Notes: generated by a model not told the origin, from the sequence alone. A DNA stretch of 64,000 bases from Flavobacterium enshiense (GCF_022836875.1 NZ_CP090376.1:682001-746000), one strand, 5' to 3'; counted from the first letter of the stretch, positions 33,795 through 42,480 are shown. Numbers and translations are program-made.

Positions 33795-34145
33795 TTATTC
33801 GTTAAAAAATATTTTCGAAAATCTTTGCAACATAGTGCCTTCCACGATTTTGTCTTTTATCAAGTAGGCGACTAGTACCAGAAGCAGGTAAATACTGCTC
33901 ACAGCCAAAAAACCTAAAACAGTGTTATCCATTAATTTACCTAAATACAAGGCTAATCCTATGGAAGCAAAAAACATGAAAAACAGAAAAAATACCAACA
34001 TCAGCAGTACTCTGACCACCATGGTTGTTGATTTCATAAAAACCTTAAACAACCATAGTTTATAGTACTCGATACTGCTGTCGATGGCATTTTTCAGGTT
34101 ATCCTGAATATTTTCGGCTTTTTCTTTCAGGCTTTCAAAAGGCAT
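33795..34145 (-). CDS. Holin-X-like small inner-membrane protein
   Basis: 116 residues with a charged amphipathic N-terminus (MPFESLKEKAENIQDNLKNAIDSSIEYYKLWLFKV) and two membrane helices: VVRVLLMLVFFLFFMFFASIGLALYLG and LGFLAVSSIYLLLVLVAYLI. This is the layout of the Phage_holin_3_6 / DUF1469 group, to which E. coli YqjE belongs. Not a phage lysis gene, since no phage context is present. It sits 2 bases after the YtxH-domain gene, so the two are translationally linked. Confidence 0.7.
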   Translation of the reverse strand: MPFESLKEKAENIQDNLKNAIDSSIEYYKLWLFKVFMKSTTMVVRVLLMLVFFLFFMFFASIGLALYLGKLMDNTVLGFLAVSSIYLLLVLVAYLIKDKIVEGTMLQRFSKIFFNE

Positions 34146-34147
34146 AC

Positions 34148-34477
34148 TTATTTACTAGCGTTTGCAGCCTGGTTTTTCAATTCGGCCAATTTTTTTTCTA
34201 AGGTTTCAATAATTTCTTCTTTCTTATGATTGTTGCTGGCAAGCAAATGGTCAAATTCGCTTTCCAGATCCATTTTTGCTCTTGAAAATCTCGATTTGAT
34301 ATTATCCGTAACTTCACTTAAGCGATGTTTCAGAACGTCTTTTTCGTGGTCAAGACCTTCTTTGATTTTTCTTCTTGTTTCTGAACCTTTATCTGGGGCA
34401 AATAAGATTCCGAGTCCGGCTCCGATTGCTGCTCCAGCCAAAAGAGCCAATACTGTTTTTCCTGTGTTGTCAGACAT
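34148..34477 (-). CDS. YtxH domain-containing protein
   Basis: 109 residues. The N-terminal glycine-rich hydrophobic segment TVLALLAGAAIGAGLGILFAPDKGSETRRKI is the YtxH signature, ending in the FAPxxG motif, followed by a charged coiled coil (about 35-105). YtxH proteins are single-span membrane proteins associated with general stress in Firmicutes; in Proteobacteria the analogous YqjD/ElaB proteins bind ribosomes at the membrane. First of the three-gene cassette. The call on the domain is strong; the role is inferred. Confidence 0.8.
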   Translation of the reverse strand: MSDNTGKTVLALLAGAAIGAGLGILFAPDKGSETRRKIKEGLDHEKDVLKHRLSEVTDNIKSRFSRAKMDLESEFDHLLASNNHKKEEIIETLEKKLAELKNQAANASK

Positions 34478-34778
34478 GATGTTACGATTTTAGTTACTAA
34501 CTTTAAAATTACTTATTCGAAAGCAGATTTTTGTTAATCGGCGGTTAATAATTAGAGCGAAAAAGTTAAAAATCGTTTTAAAGCACTTTTTAGGGGTTAA
34601 ACGGCAATTAGACACAGAAATACCTTCTGATTTTTTTAAAATGTCTTAAAATAAAATTATGAAAGCCGATTTTAATAAATAATTTCTATTAAAACTATAA
34701 ATTGTATTTAAAATATAAATAATAAAAAAACCTGCCTAATAAGCAGGTTTTTAATTGATAAAATTTATGACAGTGTTT
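34478..34778. other. Intergenic stretch between glnS terminator and the YtxH cassette
   Basis: About 300 bases, AT-rich. Apart from the glnS terminator at 34720-34751 I see no gene, RNA or clear promoter. Confidence 0.6.
34720..34751 (-). terminator. Terminator of glnS
   Basis: Perfect 9-bp stem AAAACCTGC (34727-34735) and GCAGGTTTT (34743-34751), loop CTAATAA; the minus strand continues into a T-rich run. Confidence 0.85.
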
Positions 34779-36878
34779 TTATACAACTTCAGACAACAAA
34801 TGAAGTACGGTTTCATTTTTCTCGACCGATTTCATTTCCGAAAGCTGCGTTTTGAAAATTTCGAAATTTTTACCATCTCTTTTCAGATTCTGGATTACTT
34901 CATAACGAACAAATGGTGATTCGCTTTTCAAAGACATGGCGTAGAATTTTTGAAGCAGTTCACCATCGACATCCGAAGCTTTTATACTTTCGGAATATTT
35001 CATGATAAAATTGGAAAACAATAAAGAACTCTTATTATTGTTGACATTTTTCTTCAGTGAATTCTGCAGCAGACTGTAATTGTTGATGGTTTTGATGTTT
35101 TCACCAATCATATTTTCAATAGCAGCTCTTTCTTCATCCGTGTTCACTTTGAAGTACTTATTGATTTCTTTCAGTGAGTTGTTGATGGTATTTTCCTCTT
35201 TTTTACCTTTTTCTTCCCATGAATCCTTTAAATCTACCGTTTTGTTGAAAACTAAATTTTCAGCAGTACTGTCTTTGTCTACACAGAAATAACCTGTTCT
35301 CTGGAACTGGAAACTGTCGCCTTCTTTGGCATCAGCCAAGCTCGGTTCTACAAATCCGGTAACCGTTTTCAATGAATTCGGATTCACAAAATCAAGGAAG
35401 TTCTTGTCTTTGTGCGTGTCCGGAGACTCATCGATGAACAGTCGGTCGTATAAACGTATTTCGGCTTTTACGGCATGTTCCACAGAAACCCAGTGAATGG
35501 TTCCAGCAACTTTACGGTTGCTGGCTTCGCTTCCGCTTCCGCTTCGGCTGTCGTCATCGTAGGTAACATGAATTTCGGTGATTTTACCGTCGGCATCTTT
35601 TACAACTCTCTCACCCTTAATAATATAGGCATTTTTCAAACGCACTTCTTTTCCTAAAGTCAGACGGAAAAATTTGCTGCTCGCTTCTTCCAAAAAGTCC
35701 TCTCTTTCAATATACAGTTCTTTTGAAAACGGTACTGTTCTGAAAGTCATTACTTCTTCCTCCGGATTATTTTCGGCTTCAAGCCATTCGGTTTTTCCTT
35801 CCGGATAGTTGGTGATGACCAATTTTACCGGATCTATAACCGCCATAACGCGTGGTGCCACTTTGTTCAAATCTTCACGGACACAGAATTCCAATAAGGA
35901 AACATCGATAAGGTTATCGCGTTTTGCGATTCCGATGGTTTCCGCAAAATTCCTGATGGAAGCCGGTGTATAACCTCTTCTTCGCATGCCGGAAATGGTC
36001 GACATCCTAGGATCATCCCATCCCGTTACATAATTTTCCTGTACTAATTGTAATAGTTTACGCTTGGAAACCACAGTGTGTGACAGATTTCTTCGTGCAA
36101 ATTCACGTTGTTTCGGACGTGTTTTGGAAGAATCATAAACCTGATCCAGGAACCAATCGTATAATTCTCTGTGTGGTAAAAACTCTAAAGTACAAAAGGA
36201 ATGCGAAATCTGTTCTAAATAATCACTTTCGCCATGTGCCCAATCGTACATTGGATAGATACACCATTTATCACCGGTTCTGTGATGGTGTTTATGTAAA
36301 ATTCGGTAAATAATAGGATCGCGCATCAGCATATTGGTAGAAGCCATGTCGATTTTGGCTCTCAAAATATGAGTACCTTCCTCGAATTCACCGTTTTTCA
36401 TTCGTTCGAATAAATCCAGGTTTTCTTCTACCGAACGGTTTCGGTACGGACTATCGGTACCAGGCTGCGTTGGCGTTCCTTTTTGTTTTGCCATATCTTC
36501 AGAAGACTGGCTGTCTACATAAGCTTTTCCTTTTTGGATAAGAAGCACTGCCCAGTCATATAACTGCTGGAAATAATCCGAAGCATAACATTCTTCGGCC
36601 CATTGGAAGCCTAACCATTTCACGTCGCGTTTGATGGCATCTACATATTCCTGCTCTTCTTTGGCCGGATTGGTATCGTCAAAACGCAGGTTTACGGGAG
36701 CTTTATAATCAATCCCCAAACCGAAATTCAAACAAATGGCACTGGCATGACCCAAGTGCAAATAACCATTTGGTTCAGGTGGGAAACGAAAACGCAATTT
36801 ATCAGGTGACAAACCATTTTTTAAATCGTCTTCAATGATTTGCTCTATAAAATTCAATGATTTTTCTTTCGTAGACAT
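34779..36878 (-). CDS. glnS: Glutaminyl-tRNA synthetase with a C-terminal extension
   Basis: 699 residues. FPPEPNGYLHLGHASAICLNFG carries the HIGH motif, and the KMSKS equivalent is VVSKRKL; the catalytic core DDTNPAKEEQEYVDAI is diagnostic of GlnRS, and the anticodon-binding beta-barrels run to about residue 560. It charges tRNA-Gln directly, so no GatCAB is required. Compared with E. coli (about 555 residues) there is an additional C-terminal extension of about 140 residues with helical, Asn/Lys-rich composition (INKYFKVNTDEERAAIENMIG, SPFVRYEVIQNLKRDGKNFE). The role of this tail is not known. A TATCTTTG box lies on the minus strand (36905-36898). Transcribed alone. Confidence 0.95.
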   Translation of the reverse strand: MSTKEKSLNFIEQIIEDDLKNGLSPDKLRFRFPPEPNGYLHLGHASAICLNFGLGIDYKAPVNLRFDDTNPAKEEQEYVDAIKRDVKWLGFQWAEECYASDYFQQLYDWAVLLIQKGKAYVDSQSSEDMAKQKGTPTQPGTDSPYRNRSVEENLDLFERMKNGEFEEGTHILRAKIDMASTNMLMRDPIIYRILHKHHHRTGDKWCIYPMYDWAHGESDYLEQISHSFCTLEFLPHRELYDWFLDQVYDSSKTRPKQREFARRNLSHTVVSKRKLLQLVQENYVTGWDDPRMSTISGMRRRGYTPASIRNFAETIGIAKRDNLIDVSLLEFCVREDLNKVAPRVMAVIDPVKLVITNYPEGKTEWLEAENNPEEEVMTFRTVPFSKELYIEREDFLEEASSKFFRLTLGKEVRLKNAYIIKGERVVKDADGKITEIHVTYDDDSRSGSGSEASNRKVAGTIHWVSVEHAVKAEIRLYDRLFIDESPDTHKDKNFLDFVNPNSLKTVTGFVEPSLADAKEGDSFQFQRTGYFCVDKDSTAENLVFNKTVDLKDSWEEKGKKEENTINNSLKEINKYFKVNTDEERAAIENMIGENIKTINNYSLLQNSLKKNVNNNKSSLLFSNFIMKYSESIKASDVDGELLQKFYAMSLKSESPFVRYEVIQNLKRDGKNFEIFKTQLSEMKSVEKNETVLHLLSEVV

Positions 36879-36897
36879 AGATTTTATGTAATTTTAG

Positions 36898-36905
36898 CAA
36901 AGATA
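36898..36905 (-). promoter_or_regulatory. Putative promoter -7 box of glnS
   Basis: Minus-strand TATCTTTG 20 bases before the glnS ATG. -33 element not clear. Confidence 0.4.
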
Positions 36906-36962
36906 AGTTTAATTCGTCAATTTGGAAATCGGAAGATTTGAAAATGACAGTGAAAAGTACGC

Positions 36963-37322
36963 ATGGGAGTTATAAAATTAAAAAATATCAGAACGTTTTC
37001 CTATCATGGTTGTCTGGTAGAAGAAGGTAAAATTGGGTCGGATTATTCGGTGGATTTGGAAATTAAGACCGATTTACGCAAATCGTCTTTTTCAGATGAA
37101 TTGAATGATACCGTTGATTATGTACACCTGAACAAAATTGTGGTTGAAGAGATGGATATTCGTTCCAAGTTGTTGGAGCACGTGGCACAACGCATTATTG
37201 CACGTATTTTTAAAGAAACGCCTTCGGTTTCCAGAATTATTGTAGCGGTTTCCAAATTGAATCCACCTATTGGAGGTGATGTTGAGGCAGTTACCATTCA
37301 GATTGAAGAATACCGCAATTAA
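36963..37322 (+). CDS. folB: Dihydroneopterin aldolase
   Basis: 119 residues. 'GVIKLKNIRTFSYHGCLVEEGKIG' (FYAYHG type) is the FolB active-site start, with Glu as the pterin anchor, followed by DTVDYVHLNKIV and LLEHVAQRIIARIF and the closing VSKLNPPIGGDVEAVTI. It converts 7,8-dihydroneopterin to 6-hydroxymethyl-7,8-dihydropterin in folate synthesis. It lies between divergent glnS and the tRNA-Cys gene. Its stop codon overlaps a short 7-bp tandem repeat. No other folate gene is nearby. Confidence 0.92.
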   Translation: MGVIKLKNIRTFSYHGCLVEEGKIGSDYSVDLEIKTDLRKSSFSDELNDTVDYVHLNKIVVEEMDIRSKLLEHVAQRIIARIFKETPSVSRIIVAVSKLNPPIGGDVEAVTIQIEEYRN

Positions 37323-37346
37323 TTTGGAATTTGGAATTTGGAATTT
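37321..37346 (+). repeat. 7-bp tandem repeat (AATTTGG)
   Basis: Three full copies of AATTTGG followed by AATTT, starting in the folB stop codon. The last repeat supplies the TTG of the tRNA-Cys promoter. Confidence 0.8.
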
Positions 37347-37366
37347 CAAATTTATTGCTATATTTG
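37338..37366 (+). promoter_or_regulatory. Promoter of tRNA-Cys
   Basis: TTG (37338-37340), 18 bases, TATATTTG (37359-37366), close to the Flavobacterium consensus, 14 bases upstream of the mature tRNA end. Confidence 0.65.
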
Positions 37367-37380
37367 CCATCCACAACAAT

Positions 37381-37451
37381 GGCATCGTGTCCGAGTGGCT
37401 AGGAAGCGGTCTGCAAAACCGTCTACAGCGGTTCGAATCCGCTCGATGCCT
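37381..37451 (+). tRNA. tRNA-Cys (anticodon GCA)
   Basis: 71 nt cloverleaf. Acceptor GGCATCG (37381-37387) pairs with CGATGCC (37444-37450), T as discriminator at 37451, as normal for tRNA-Cys. Anticodon stem GCGGT/ACCGT encloses the loop CTGCAAA, giving anticodon GCA at 37413-37415. T stem AGCGG/CCGCT with TTCGAAT loop. 3' CCA is not encoded. Confidence 0.95.
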
Positions 37452-37581
37452 CAAAAACCTTCAAGGAAACTTGGAGGTTTTTTTTATGTTTATTTTTTAT
37501 GATAAGACAGGAATAATTCGTTACTTCAATGCACCATTGATAAGTAGCAATTTTAACCTTTACAACTAATTGAAATTTGAT

Positions 37582-38382
37582 ATGAAGTCACGACATATAG
37601 TAATTACCGTATTGTTTTCGTCTCTGTTGTTCATTGGTTGGAAAACAATCGACCAGGAATGGTTAACTGAAAAACGCAAAGGATACACATTAAAGTACAC
37701 TTCCAGTGATAAGAAAAATAAGAAGGAATACCGACAACTTATTGAAAACGGTATGTCTTCGGTTGAGTTTTTCTTCAGTGATGGTTTTAATAAAGAGTTT
37801 GATGTTTACATTCATCCCAACCGACTTTCCTTAGACAAGGCTTGGCAAAAGGATTGGAACATGCCGGATTTTAAATCGGAATGCTGGATGGTGGCAAGCG
37901 GAGTAGCTACAAAATTGGACGTCATATCACCCAAACACTGGGACAAAGAGGCTTGTGAACATCTTTATTCCGATACCAAAAAAACACAACACTTAATTAC
38001 TCATGAATTGGTTCACGTGTATCACGGACAGTTAAACGTCAGCCCTGATTTTAGTGATGTTCAGGGAATGGACTGGTTTGTTGAAGGTTTGGCCACATAT
38101 GCTTCAGGACAGTGTGATTCGAAACGTATTTCAGAAGTGAAAAAGGCAATTATAGAAAACAAAATACCTGAAAAACTGGATGATTTTTGGAAAGGGAAAT
38201 TAAAATACGGGCTTTCCGGCTCGGTTGTGATGTTTATCGACAAGACCTACGGAAGAGAAAAACTTAAAACGCTGTTACCGCTAAATAAAAAATCAGAATT
38301 ACTTATGGCATTAAACACAACAGAATCCGAATTACTGACTGCATGGAAAAATCACATTCTTGAATATAAGTCAGGACAATAA
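37582..38382 (+). CDS. Putative exported zinc metallopeptidase (gluzincin-like)
   Basis: 266 residues from the ATG at 37582; a TTG 12 bases upstream is less likely. N-terminal hydrophobic segment (RHIVITVLFSSLLFIGW) is a signal or anchor. The centre has THELVHVYHGQ, an HExxH zinc site, followed by WFVEGLATYASGQ, whose Glu would be the third ligand, the pattern of MA-clan 'peptidase MA-like' proteins. Additional Cys residues are present. Not in an operon; ends at a large palindromic terminator. Substrate unknown, and an inactive binding protein cannot be excluded, but both metal motifs are intact. Confidence 0.75.
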   Translation: MKSRHIVITVLFSSLLFIGWKTIDQEWLTEKRKGYTLKYTSSDKKNKKEYRQLIENGMSSVEFFFSDGFNKEFDVYIHPNRLSLDKAWQKDWNMPDFKSECWMVASGVATKLDVISPKHWDKEACEHLYSDTKKTQHLITHELVHVYHGQLNVSPDFSDVQGMDWFVEGLATYASGQCDSKRISEVKKAIIENKIPEKLDDFWKGKLKYGLSGSVVMFIDKTYGREKLKTLLPLNKKSELLMALNTTESELLTAWKNHILEYKSGQ

Positions 38383-38385
38383 TGT

Positions 38386-38420
38386 AAAACGCCGCTAAGC
38401 TTAGCGGCGTTTTTATTTTT
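38386..38420 (+). terminator. Terminator after the gluzincin-like gene
   Basis: A 28-base perfect palindrome (38386-38413) with arms AAAACGCCGCTAAG and CTTAGCGGCGTTTT, then a T-rich tail. Probably also acts for the convergent LysE gene. Confidence 0.9.
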
Positions 38421-38451
38421 TAAATTGAATTAAAGAACAGTTCGAAACATA

Positions 38452-39141
38452 TTACTTTGATTGTTCAATTTTTTCCAGCTGATCTTTAACAAATTCCTTC
38501 TCTTTCGGAAACCAGCCCTGAATCATCAGCACTGTACCAAAAATTATCAGTAAAATACTGCTGGTTTTTTTGACTTTAATGATATTTACAGGGGTTAATT
38601 TGCTGCGTAATTGTTTTGCTAAAAGTACTTTACATATATCGGTAAATAAATAAGCTCCCAATACCGCTGCAAAGAATATTGCCATTCGCGAGGTTTCCAT
38701 ATCGAATTTAGGTCCGAAGGTAATGATGATGGCTAACCAGAAACCAAGTACACCGATATTGATGAAATTCAGCAGAAACCCTTTCATAAAAAGGCTTAAA
38801 TAATTCTTTTTAAGGATTATTTCTTCAACCTCTTCATCGGGGTCGATGAGTTTGTGCGCTTTTCGAAGTTTCAGAAAAGTGATCATCCCATAAGTAAACA
38901 TGATGATACCGCCAAAGATGAATAAAGCCGGATCATCTTTAATGCTCTGAATCAGACGGTAACTACTGAAATAGGCCACCGCAATGAAGAAAATATCAGC
39001 AATAACAACCCCGAAATCAAAAGACATGGCAGCCCGGAAACCTTTGGTGATACTGGTTTCAAGCAATACAAAAAAAACAGGTCCAATCATAAAACTAAGA
39101 AAGAACCCTAATGGAATTCCTGTCAGGATATCGTCAATCAT
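38452..39141 (-). CDS. LysE family translocator
   Basis: 229 residues. Six hydrophobic helices, with the N-terminal 'TGIPLGFFLSFMIGPVFFVLLETSITKGFRAAMSFDFGVVIADIFF' (in parts) typical of LysE/RhtB exporters, whose GP-x-x-x-L-V block is here GPVFFVLLE. The central loop is charged (KAHKLIDPDEEVEE). LysE family members export amino acids or similar small molecules from the cytosol. In minus-strand run with the GIN protein and rnr upstream, though a hairpin separates it. Substrate unknown. Confidence 0.85.
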   Translation of the reverse strand: MIDDILTGIPLGFFLSFMIGPVFFVLLETSITKGFRAAMSFDFGVVIADIFFIAVAYFSSYRLIQSIKDDPALFIFGGIIMFTYGMITFLKLRKAHKLIDPDEEVEEIILKKNYLSLFMKGFLLNFINIGVLGFWLAIIITFGPKFDMETSRMAIFFAAVLGAYLFTDICKVLLAKQLRSKLTPVNIIKVKKTSSILLIIFGTVLMIQGWFPKEKEFVKDQLEKIEQSK

Positions 39142-39169
39142 TTAAAAGCTGTTATACCCACAAAGGTAA

Positions 39170-39232
39170 GAAAAATTAAATCCCAAATCGAACTCTGCAA
39201 ATACCATTAGGTTTTACAAGTAAGATTTGGGA
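39170..39232 (-). terminator. Possible terminator after the GIN-domain gene
   Basis: Stem TCCCAAATC (39181-39189) with GATTTGGGA (39224-39232) around a 34-base loop; the minus strand then reads TTTAATTTTT. The long loop makes it a weaker call. Confidence 0.4.
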
Positions 39233-39249
39233 CTTGTTTTTTAAGTTTT

Positions 39250-39942
39250 TTATATTGTTTTTTTACTCAGTTTGTGCTGTTGAATCGTTCCGCCGGCAAC
39301 CGTTTTTTGGTTAATTTGTCGTGGATTCCCATAAATGGTAATTGTTCCTCCGGCTCTGGTTTTTGCTTCAACCAGTTCGGATGCTGTAACATCGGCTTCG
39401 CCACCAGCATTAACAGCAACTACTGTTTGTTCGCCTTCCAGGGCACTGGCTTTTACAATTCCGCCCGAAGTAACCACGATGTCCTGATTCTGGGCTTTTC
39501 CTGTTAATCGGACCATACCTCCGGAATTAGCTTTAATGTTAGCTTTTTTTACATCCAGGGTTAGTTTGACTTCGGCTCCTTCTTTGGCGCTTACCATAAA
39601 ATCAACGCTGTCAAAAGTGGCCGGACTCGAAACATAAGCTCCCTCGCTGGCTTCAACGGCGTCTATTTTTTTAAAGTAAACGATGGCAGTCACTTCTTCT
39701 CCTTTTAACAATTTATCCACTGCCATTCGTATCTTCAGTTCACCGTTTTTATTTATCAATTCCACATCGCCACTGCGATCTCCGGAAAGTTCTACTTTGG
39801 TTTCATTGCTTTCCACGAGCTGAACGGAAATCTTATCAAAGGCCTTTACGGTGGTAAAGTCACCTACAGTTTTAGTGATTTTTGTCTGCGAAAAACCTAA
39901 TTGTGCTGCAAAAAGCAATACTGCAAAAACTAATTTCTTCAT
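39250..39942 (-). CDS. Head GIN domain (DUF2807) secreted protein
   Basis: 230 residues with signal peptide MKKLVFAVLLFAAQLGFSQ. 'VGDFTTVKAFDKISVQLVESNETKVEL' and the later repeats of small beta strands with Gly turns ('NSGGMVRLTGKAQNQDIVVTSGGIVKA', 'NAGGEADVTASELVEAKTRAGGTITIYGNP') form the auto-transporter-like beta-helix of DUF2807 proteins. These are widespread in Bacteroidota, probably at the cell surface or periplasm, with no proven function. It starts 10 bases after the rnr stop, so it is in an operon with rnr. Confidence 0.85.
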   Translation of the reverse strand: MKKLVFAVLLFAAQLGFSQTKITKTVGDFTTVKAFDKISVQLVESNETKVELSGDRSGDVELINKNGELKIRMAVDKLLKGEEVTAIVYFKKIDAVEASEGAYVSSPATFDSVDFMVSAKEGAEVKLTLDVKKANIKANSGGMVRLTGKAQNQDIVVTSGGIVKASALEGEQTVVAVNAGGEADVTASELVEAKTRAGGTITIYGNPRQINQKTVAGGTIQQHKLSKKTI

Positions 39943-39952
39943 AAGTTGAATT

Positions 39953-42130
39953 TTATTCTTGTTTTCTGATAAAATGGAAATCCAATTGTTTTTTAACTAA
40001 ATCGGCGTTCTTCACCTTAACGTAAACTTCGTCACCTAATTGTAATATGTTATGGGAAACTTCGCCCACTAAGGCATATTGTTTTTCATCAAACGTGTAA
40101 TAGTCGTCTCGGATTTCACGGATGCGCACCATTCCCTCACATTTGTTTTCAATGATTTCCACGTAAATTCCCCATTCGGTCACTCCGGAAATTACCCCTA
40201 AAAATTCCTGATCCTGATGATCCTGCATGTATTTTACCTGCATGTACTTCACGGAATCGCGTTCGGCATTGGCCGCCATACTTTCCATCTGGGAGGAATG
40301 CATACATTTTTCTTCGTAATCTTCTTCGCTAACACTTTTTCCACCATCGAGATAATGCTGTAACAAACGGTGAGCCATCACATCGGGATAACGTCGGATC
40401 GGAGAGGTAAAATGCGAATAGTAATCGAATGCCAATCCGTAATGGCCTATGTTATCAGTTGAATATACCGCTTTGCTCATGCTTCGGATGGCCAAGGTAT
40501 CGACTAAATTCTGCTCTTTTTTACCGTTAACGTCTTCTAACAACGTGTTCAATGATTTGGAAATACTGTCGCGCGATTTGAAGTTTAGGCTATAGCCGAA
40601 TTTCGAAATCACGGTTTGCAGGTTGATCAGTTTGTCTTCGTTCGGTTCGTCGTGAATACGGTAGACGAAAGTTTTCTTTTGTTTTCCGATGAACTCCGCC
40701 ACTTTTCGGTTGGCAAGAAGCATGAATTCTTCAATCAAATGGTTGGCGTCTTTTGCTACCTTGAAATATACTCCTACAGGTTCATCGTTTTCATCCAGTT
40801 TGAATTTTACTTCCACTTTATCGAAAGAGATAGCGCCGGCAGCCATACGTTTTCTACGCATGATTTTAGCCAGTTCGTCCATTTTTAAAGTGGCTTCCAC
40901 AATTTCTTTTGGAACCTGATATTTGGCACCTGTTAAAGAGAGTTCCTCAGGAATAATATCACCTTTGGTTTCGATGATGTGCTGGGCTTCTTCGTATGCA
41001 AAACGCTGGTCGGAATAAGTTACCGTTCTTCCAAACCACTGGTTGATCAATTCGGCTTTATCATTCAGTTCAAAAACCGCGGAAAAGGTATATTTTTCTT
41101 CATTAGGGCGAAGCGAACAGGCAAAATTACTCAGTACTTCCGGTAACATCGGAACCACACGGTCTACCAGATAAACGGAGGTAGCACGTTTATAGGCTTC
41201 CTCTTCTAAAATAGTTCCTTCCTGCACATAATGCGACACGTCAGCGATATGCACCCCGATTTCGTAATTACCATTTTCCAACACTTTAAAAGAAAGTGCA
41301 TCGTCAAAATCTTTAGCGTCTTTAGGGTCAATGGTGAATGTTAAGGTGTCGCGCATGTCACGGCGTTTGGCAATTTCTTCTGCCGTTATGGAAGTATCCA
41401 GTTTTTTGGCATAGGCTTCCACCTCAATAGGGAAGTCATACGGCAATCCGTATTCCGCCAGAATCGCATGAATTTCGGTATCATGTTCGCCCGGTTTACC
41501 CAATACTTTGATGACTTCTCCGAAAGGGCTGTCGGCTTTCTTCGGCCAGTCCTGCATCTTCACCAAAACCACATCACCATTTTCGGCTGCTCCAATTCTA
41601 TCTTTCGGGATGAAAATGTCAGTGTACATTTTAGCATTGGCCGTTGTAAGGAAGGCAAAATTTTTCTGTATGTCGATTACGCCTACAAATTCGGTTTTGG
41701 CACGCTCGAGGACTTCAAGCACTTCGGCTTCCGGTCTTCGGGAACTTCTTCGGTTATACACATAAGCCCTTACCTTGTCGCCATCCAGCGCGTGGTTGAG
41801 GTTCTGAAACGGAATGAATACATCGTGCTCCAGATCCGGGGAAACCAGATAACCGGTTTTTCGGCTGGTCATGTCGACGGTTCCTTCGTAGTATTCGGTT
41901 TTGGAGATGATTTTGTATTTGCCTCGTTCAACTTCCTGAATTTTTTCCTTGGAAGCCAGATGGCCTAGTTCTTTGATGATCTCGTTGCGGCTTTTGGTGT
42001 CGTCGACATCCAGTGCGGCCGCTATTTGTTTGTAGTTGAACGTTTTATTTGGGTCTTGGGCTAAAATTTTAAAAATCTTTGCGGAAAAATCTTTTTGTTT
42101 TTTTCCGGCTTTGTGAAACTTCTTACTCAT
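39953..42130 (-). CDS. rnr: Ribonuclease R
   Basis: 725 residues. N-terminal helix-turn-helix-like and cold-shock domains (residues 1-220), then the RNB catalytic domain with DFDDALSF and DPKDAKDFDDALSFK carrying the metal-binding Asp cluster, followed by the exonuclease core (HADVSHYVQ as HIADVSHYV) and a C-terminal S1 domain with 'GVISGVTEWGIYVEIIENKCEGMVRI'. It degrades structured RNA from the 3' end in RNA turnover and rRNA quality control. First of a two-gene run with the GIN protein. The Lys-rich C-terminal tail seen in E. coli is not present, as the protein ends in FHFIRKQE. Confidence 0.96.
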   Translation of the reverse strand: MSKKFHKAGKKQKDFSAKIFKILAQDPNKTFNYKQIAAALDVDDTKSRNEIIKELGHLASKEKIQEVERGKYKIISKTEYYEGTVDMTSRKTGYLVSPDLEHDVFIPFQNLNHALDGDKVRAYVYNRRSSRRPEAEVLEVLERAKTEFVGVIDIQKNFAFLTTANAKMYTDIFIPKDRIGAAENGDVVLVKMQDWPKKADSPFGEVIKVLGKPGEHDTEIHAILAEYGLPYDFPIEVEAYAKKLDTSITAEEIAKRRDMRDTLTFTIDPKDAKDFDDALSFKVLENGNYEIGVHIADVSHYVQEGTILEEEAYKRATSVYLVDRVVPMLPEVLSNFACSLRPNEEKYTFSAVFELNDKAELINQWFGRTVTYSDQRFAYEEAQHIIETKGDIIPEELSLTGAKYQVPKEIVEATLKMDELAKIMRRKRMAAGAISFDKVEVKFKLDENDEPVGVYFKVAKDANHLIEEFMLLANRKVAEFIGKQKKTFVYRIHDEPNEDKLINLQTVISKFGYSLNFKSRDSISKSLNTLLEDVNGKKEQNLVDTLAIRSMSKAVYSTDNIGHYGLAFDYYSHFTSPIRRYPDVMAHRLLQHYLDGGKSVSEEDYEEKCMHSSQMESMAANAERDSVKYMQVKYMQDHQDQEFLGVISGVTEWGIYVEIIENKCEGMVRIREIRDDYYTFDEKQYALVGEVSHNILQLGDEVYVKVKNADLVKKQLDFHFIRKQE

Positions 42131-42240
42131 TTTTCATTTCTTATTATTGTTGAAAATTACGAATAACAAATAACAAATCAGAATTTACGCATCAGATTTA
42201 TACTAAAAATAACTTTTGTATCTTTAGAAAAAGAATTTTT

Positions 42241-42480
42241 ATGACCGAATTCATCACCATAGCCGTTTTTGATTATCCGCACGAAATTACCGTGCTGAAG
42301 CATCTTTTGGATCAAACAGAAATCCAGTATTTCTTTGAGAATGAAACAATGACAGCTATTGCGCCTATGTATTCGCAGGCGTTGGGAGGCATTCGGCTGA
42401 AGGTGCATCCGGATGATGTGGAAACTGTACGGGAAATTTTAAAAAAATTAAAGGACGATTCGCATTTGAGAATCGTTTGA
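42241..42480 (+). CDS. DUF2007 domain (putative signal transducing) protein
   Basis: 79 residues. 'FITIAVFDYPHEITVLKHLLDQTEIQYFFENETM' with the closing 'LGGIRLKVHPDDVETVREILKK' is the pattern of DUF2007, a small ACT/PII-like fold whose partners are unknown. Close to rpiB (37 bases), it may share transcription with it. A short hairpin (ACGATTC/GAATCGT, 42455-42476) overlaps its stop codon. Confidence 0.8.
   Translation: MTEFITIAVFDYPHEITVLKHLLDQTEIQYFFENETMTAIAPMYSQALGGIRLKVHPDDVETVREILKKLKDDSHLRIV

Noticed and set aside
33795..34145. Holin-like gene as evidence of a prophage
   Set aside because: No phage structural, lysis or integrase genes are nearby; the family includes ordinary membrane proteins.
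38010..38030. GGTTCACGTGTATCA in the gluzincin gene as parS
   Set aside because: Three mismatches, and the bases encode the conserved HELVHVYH motif.
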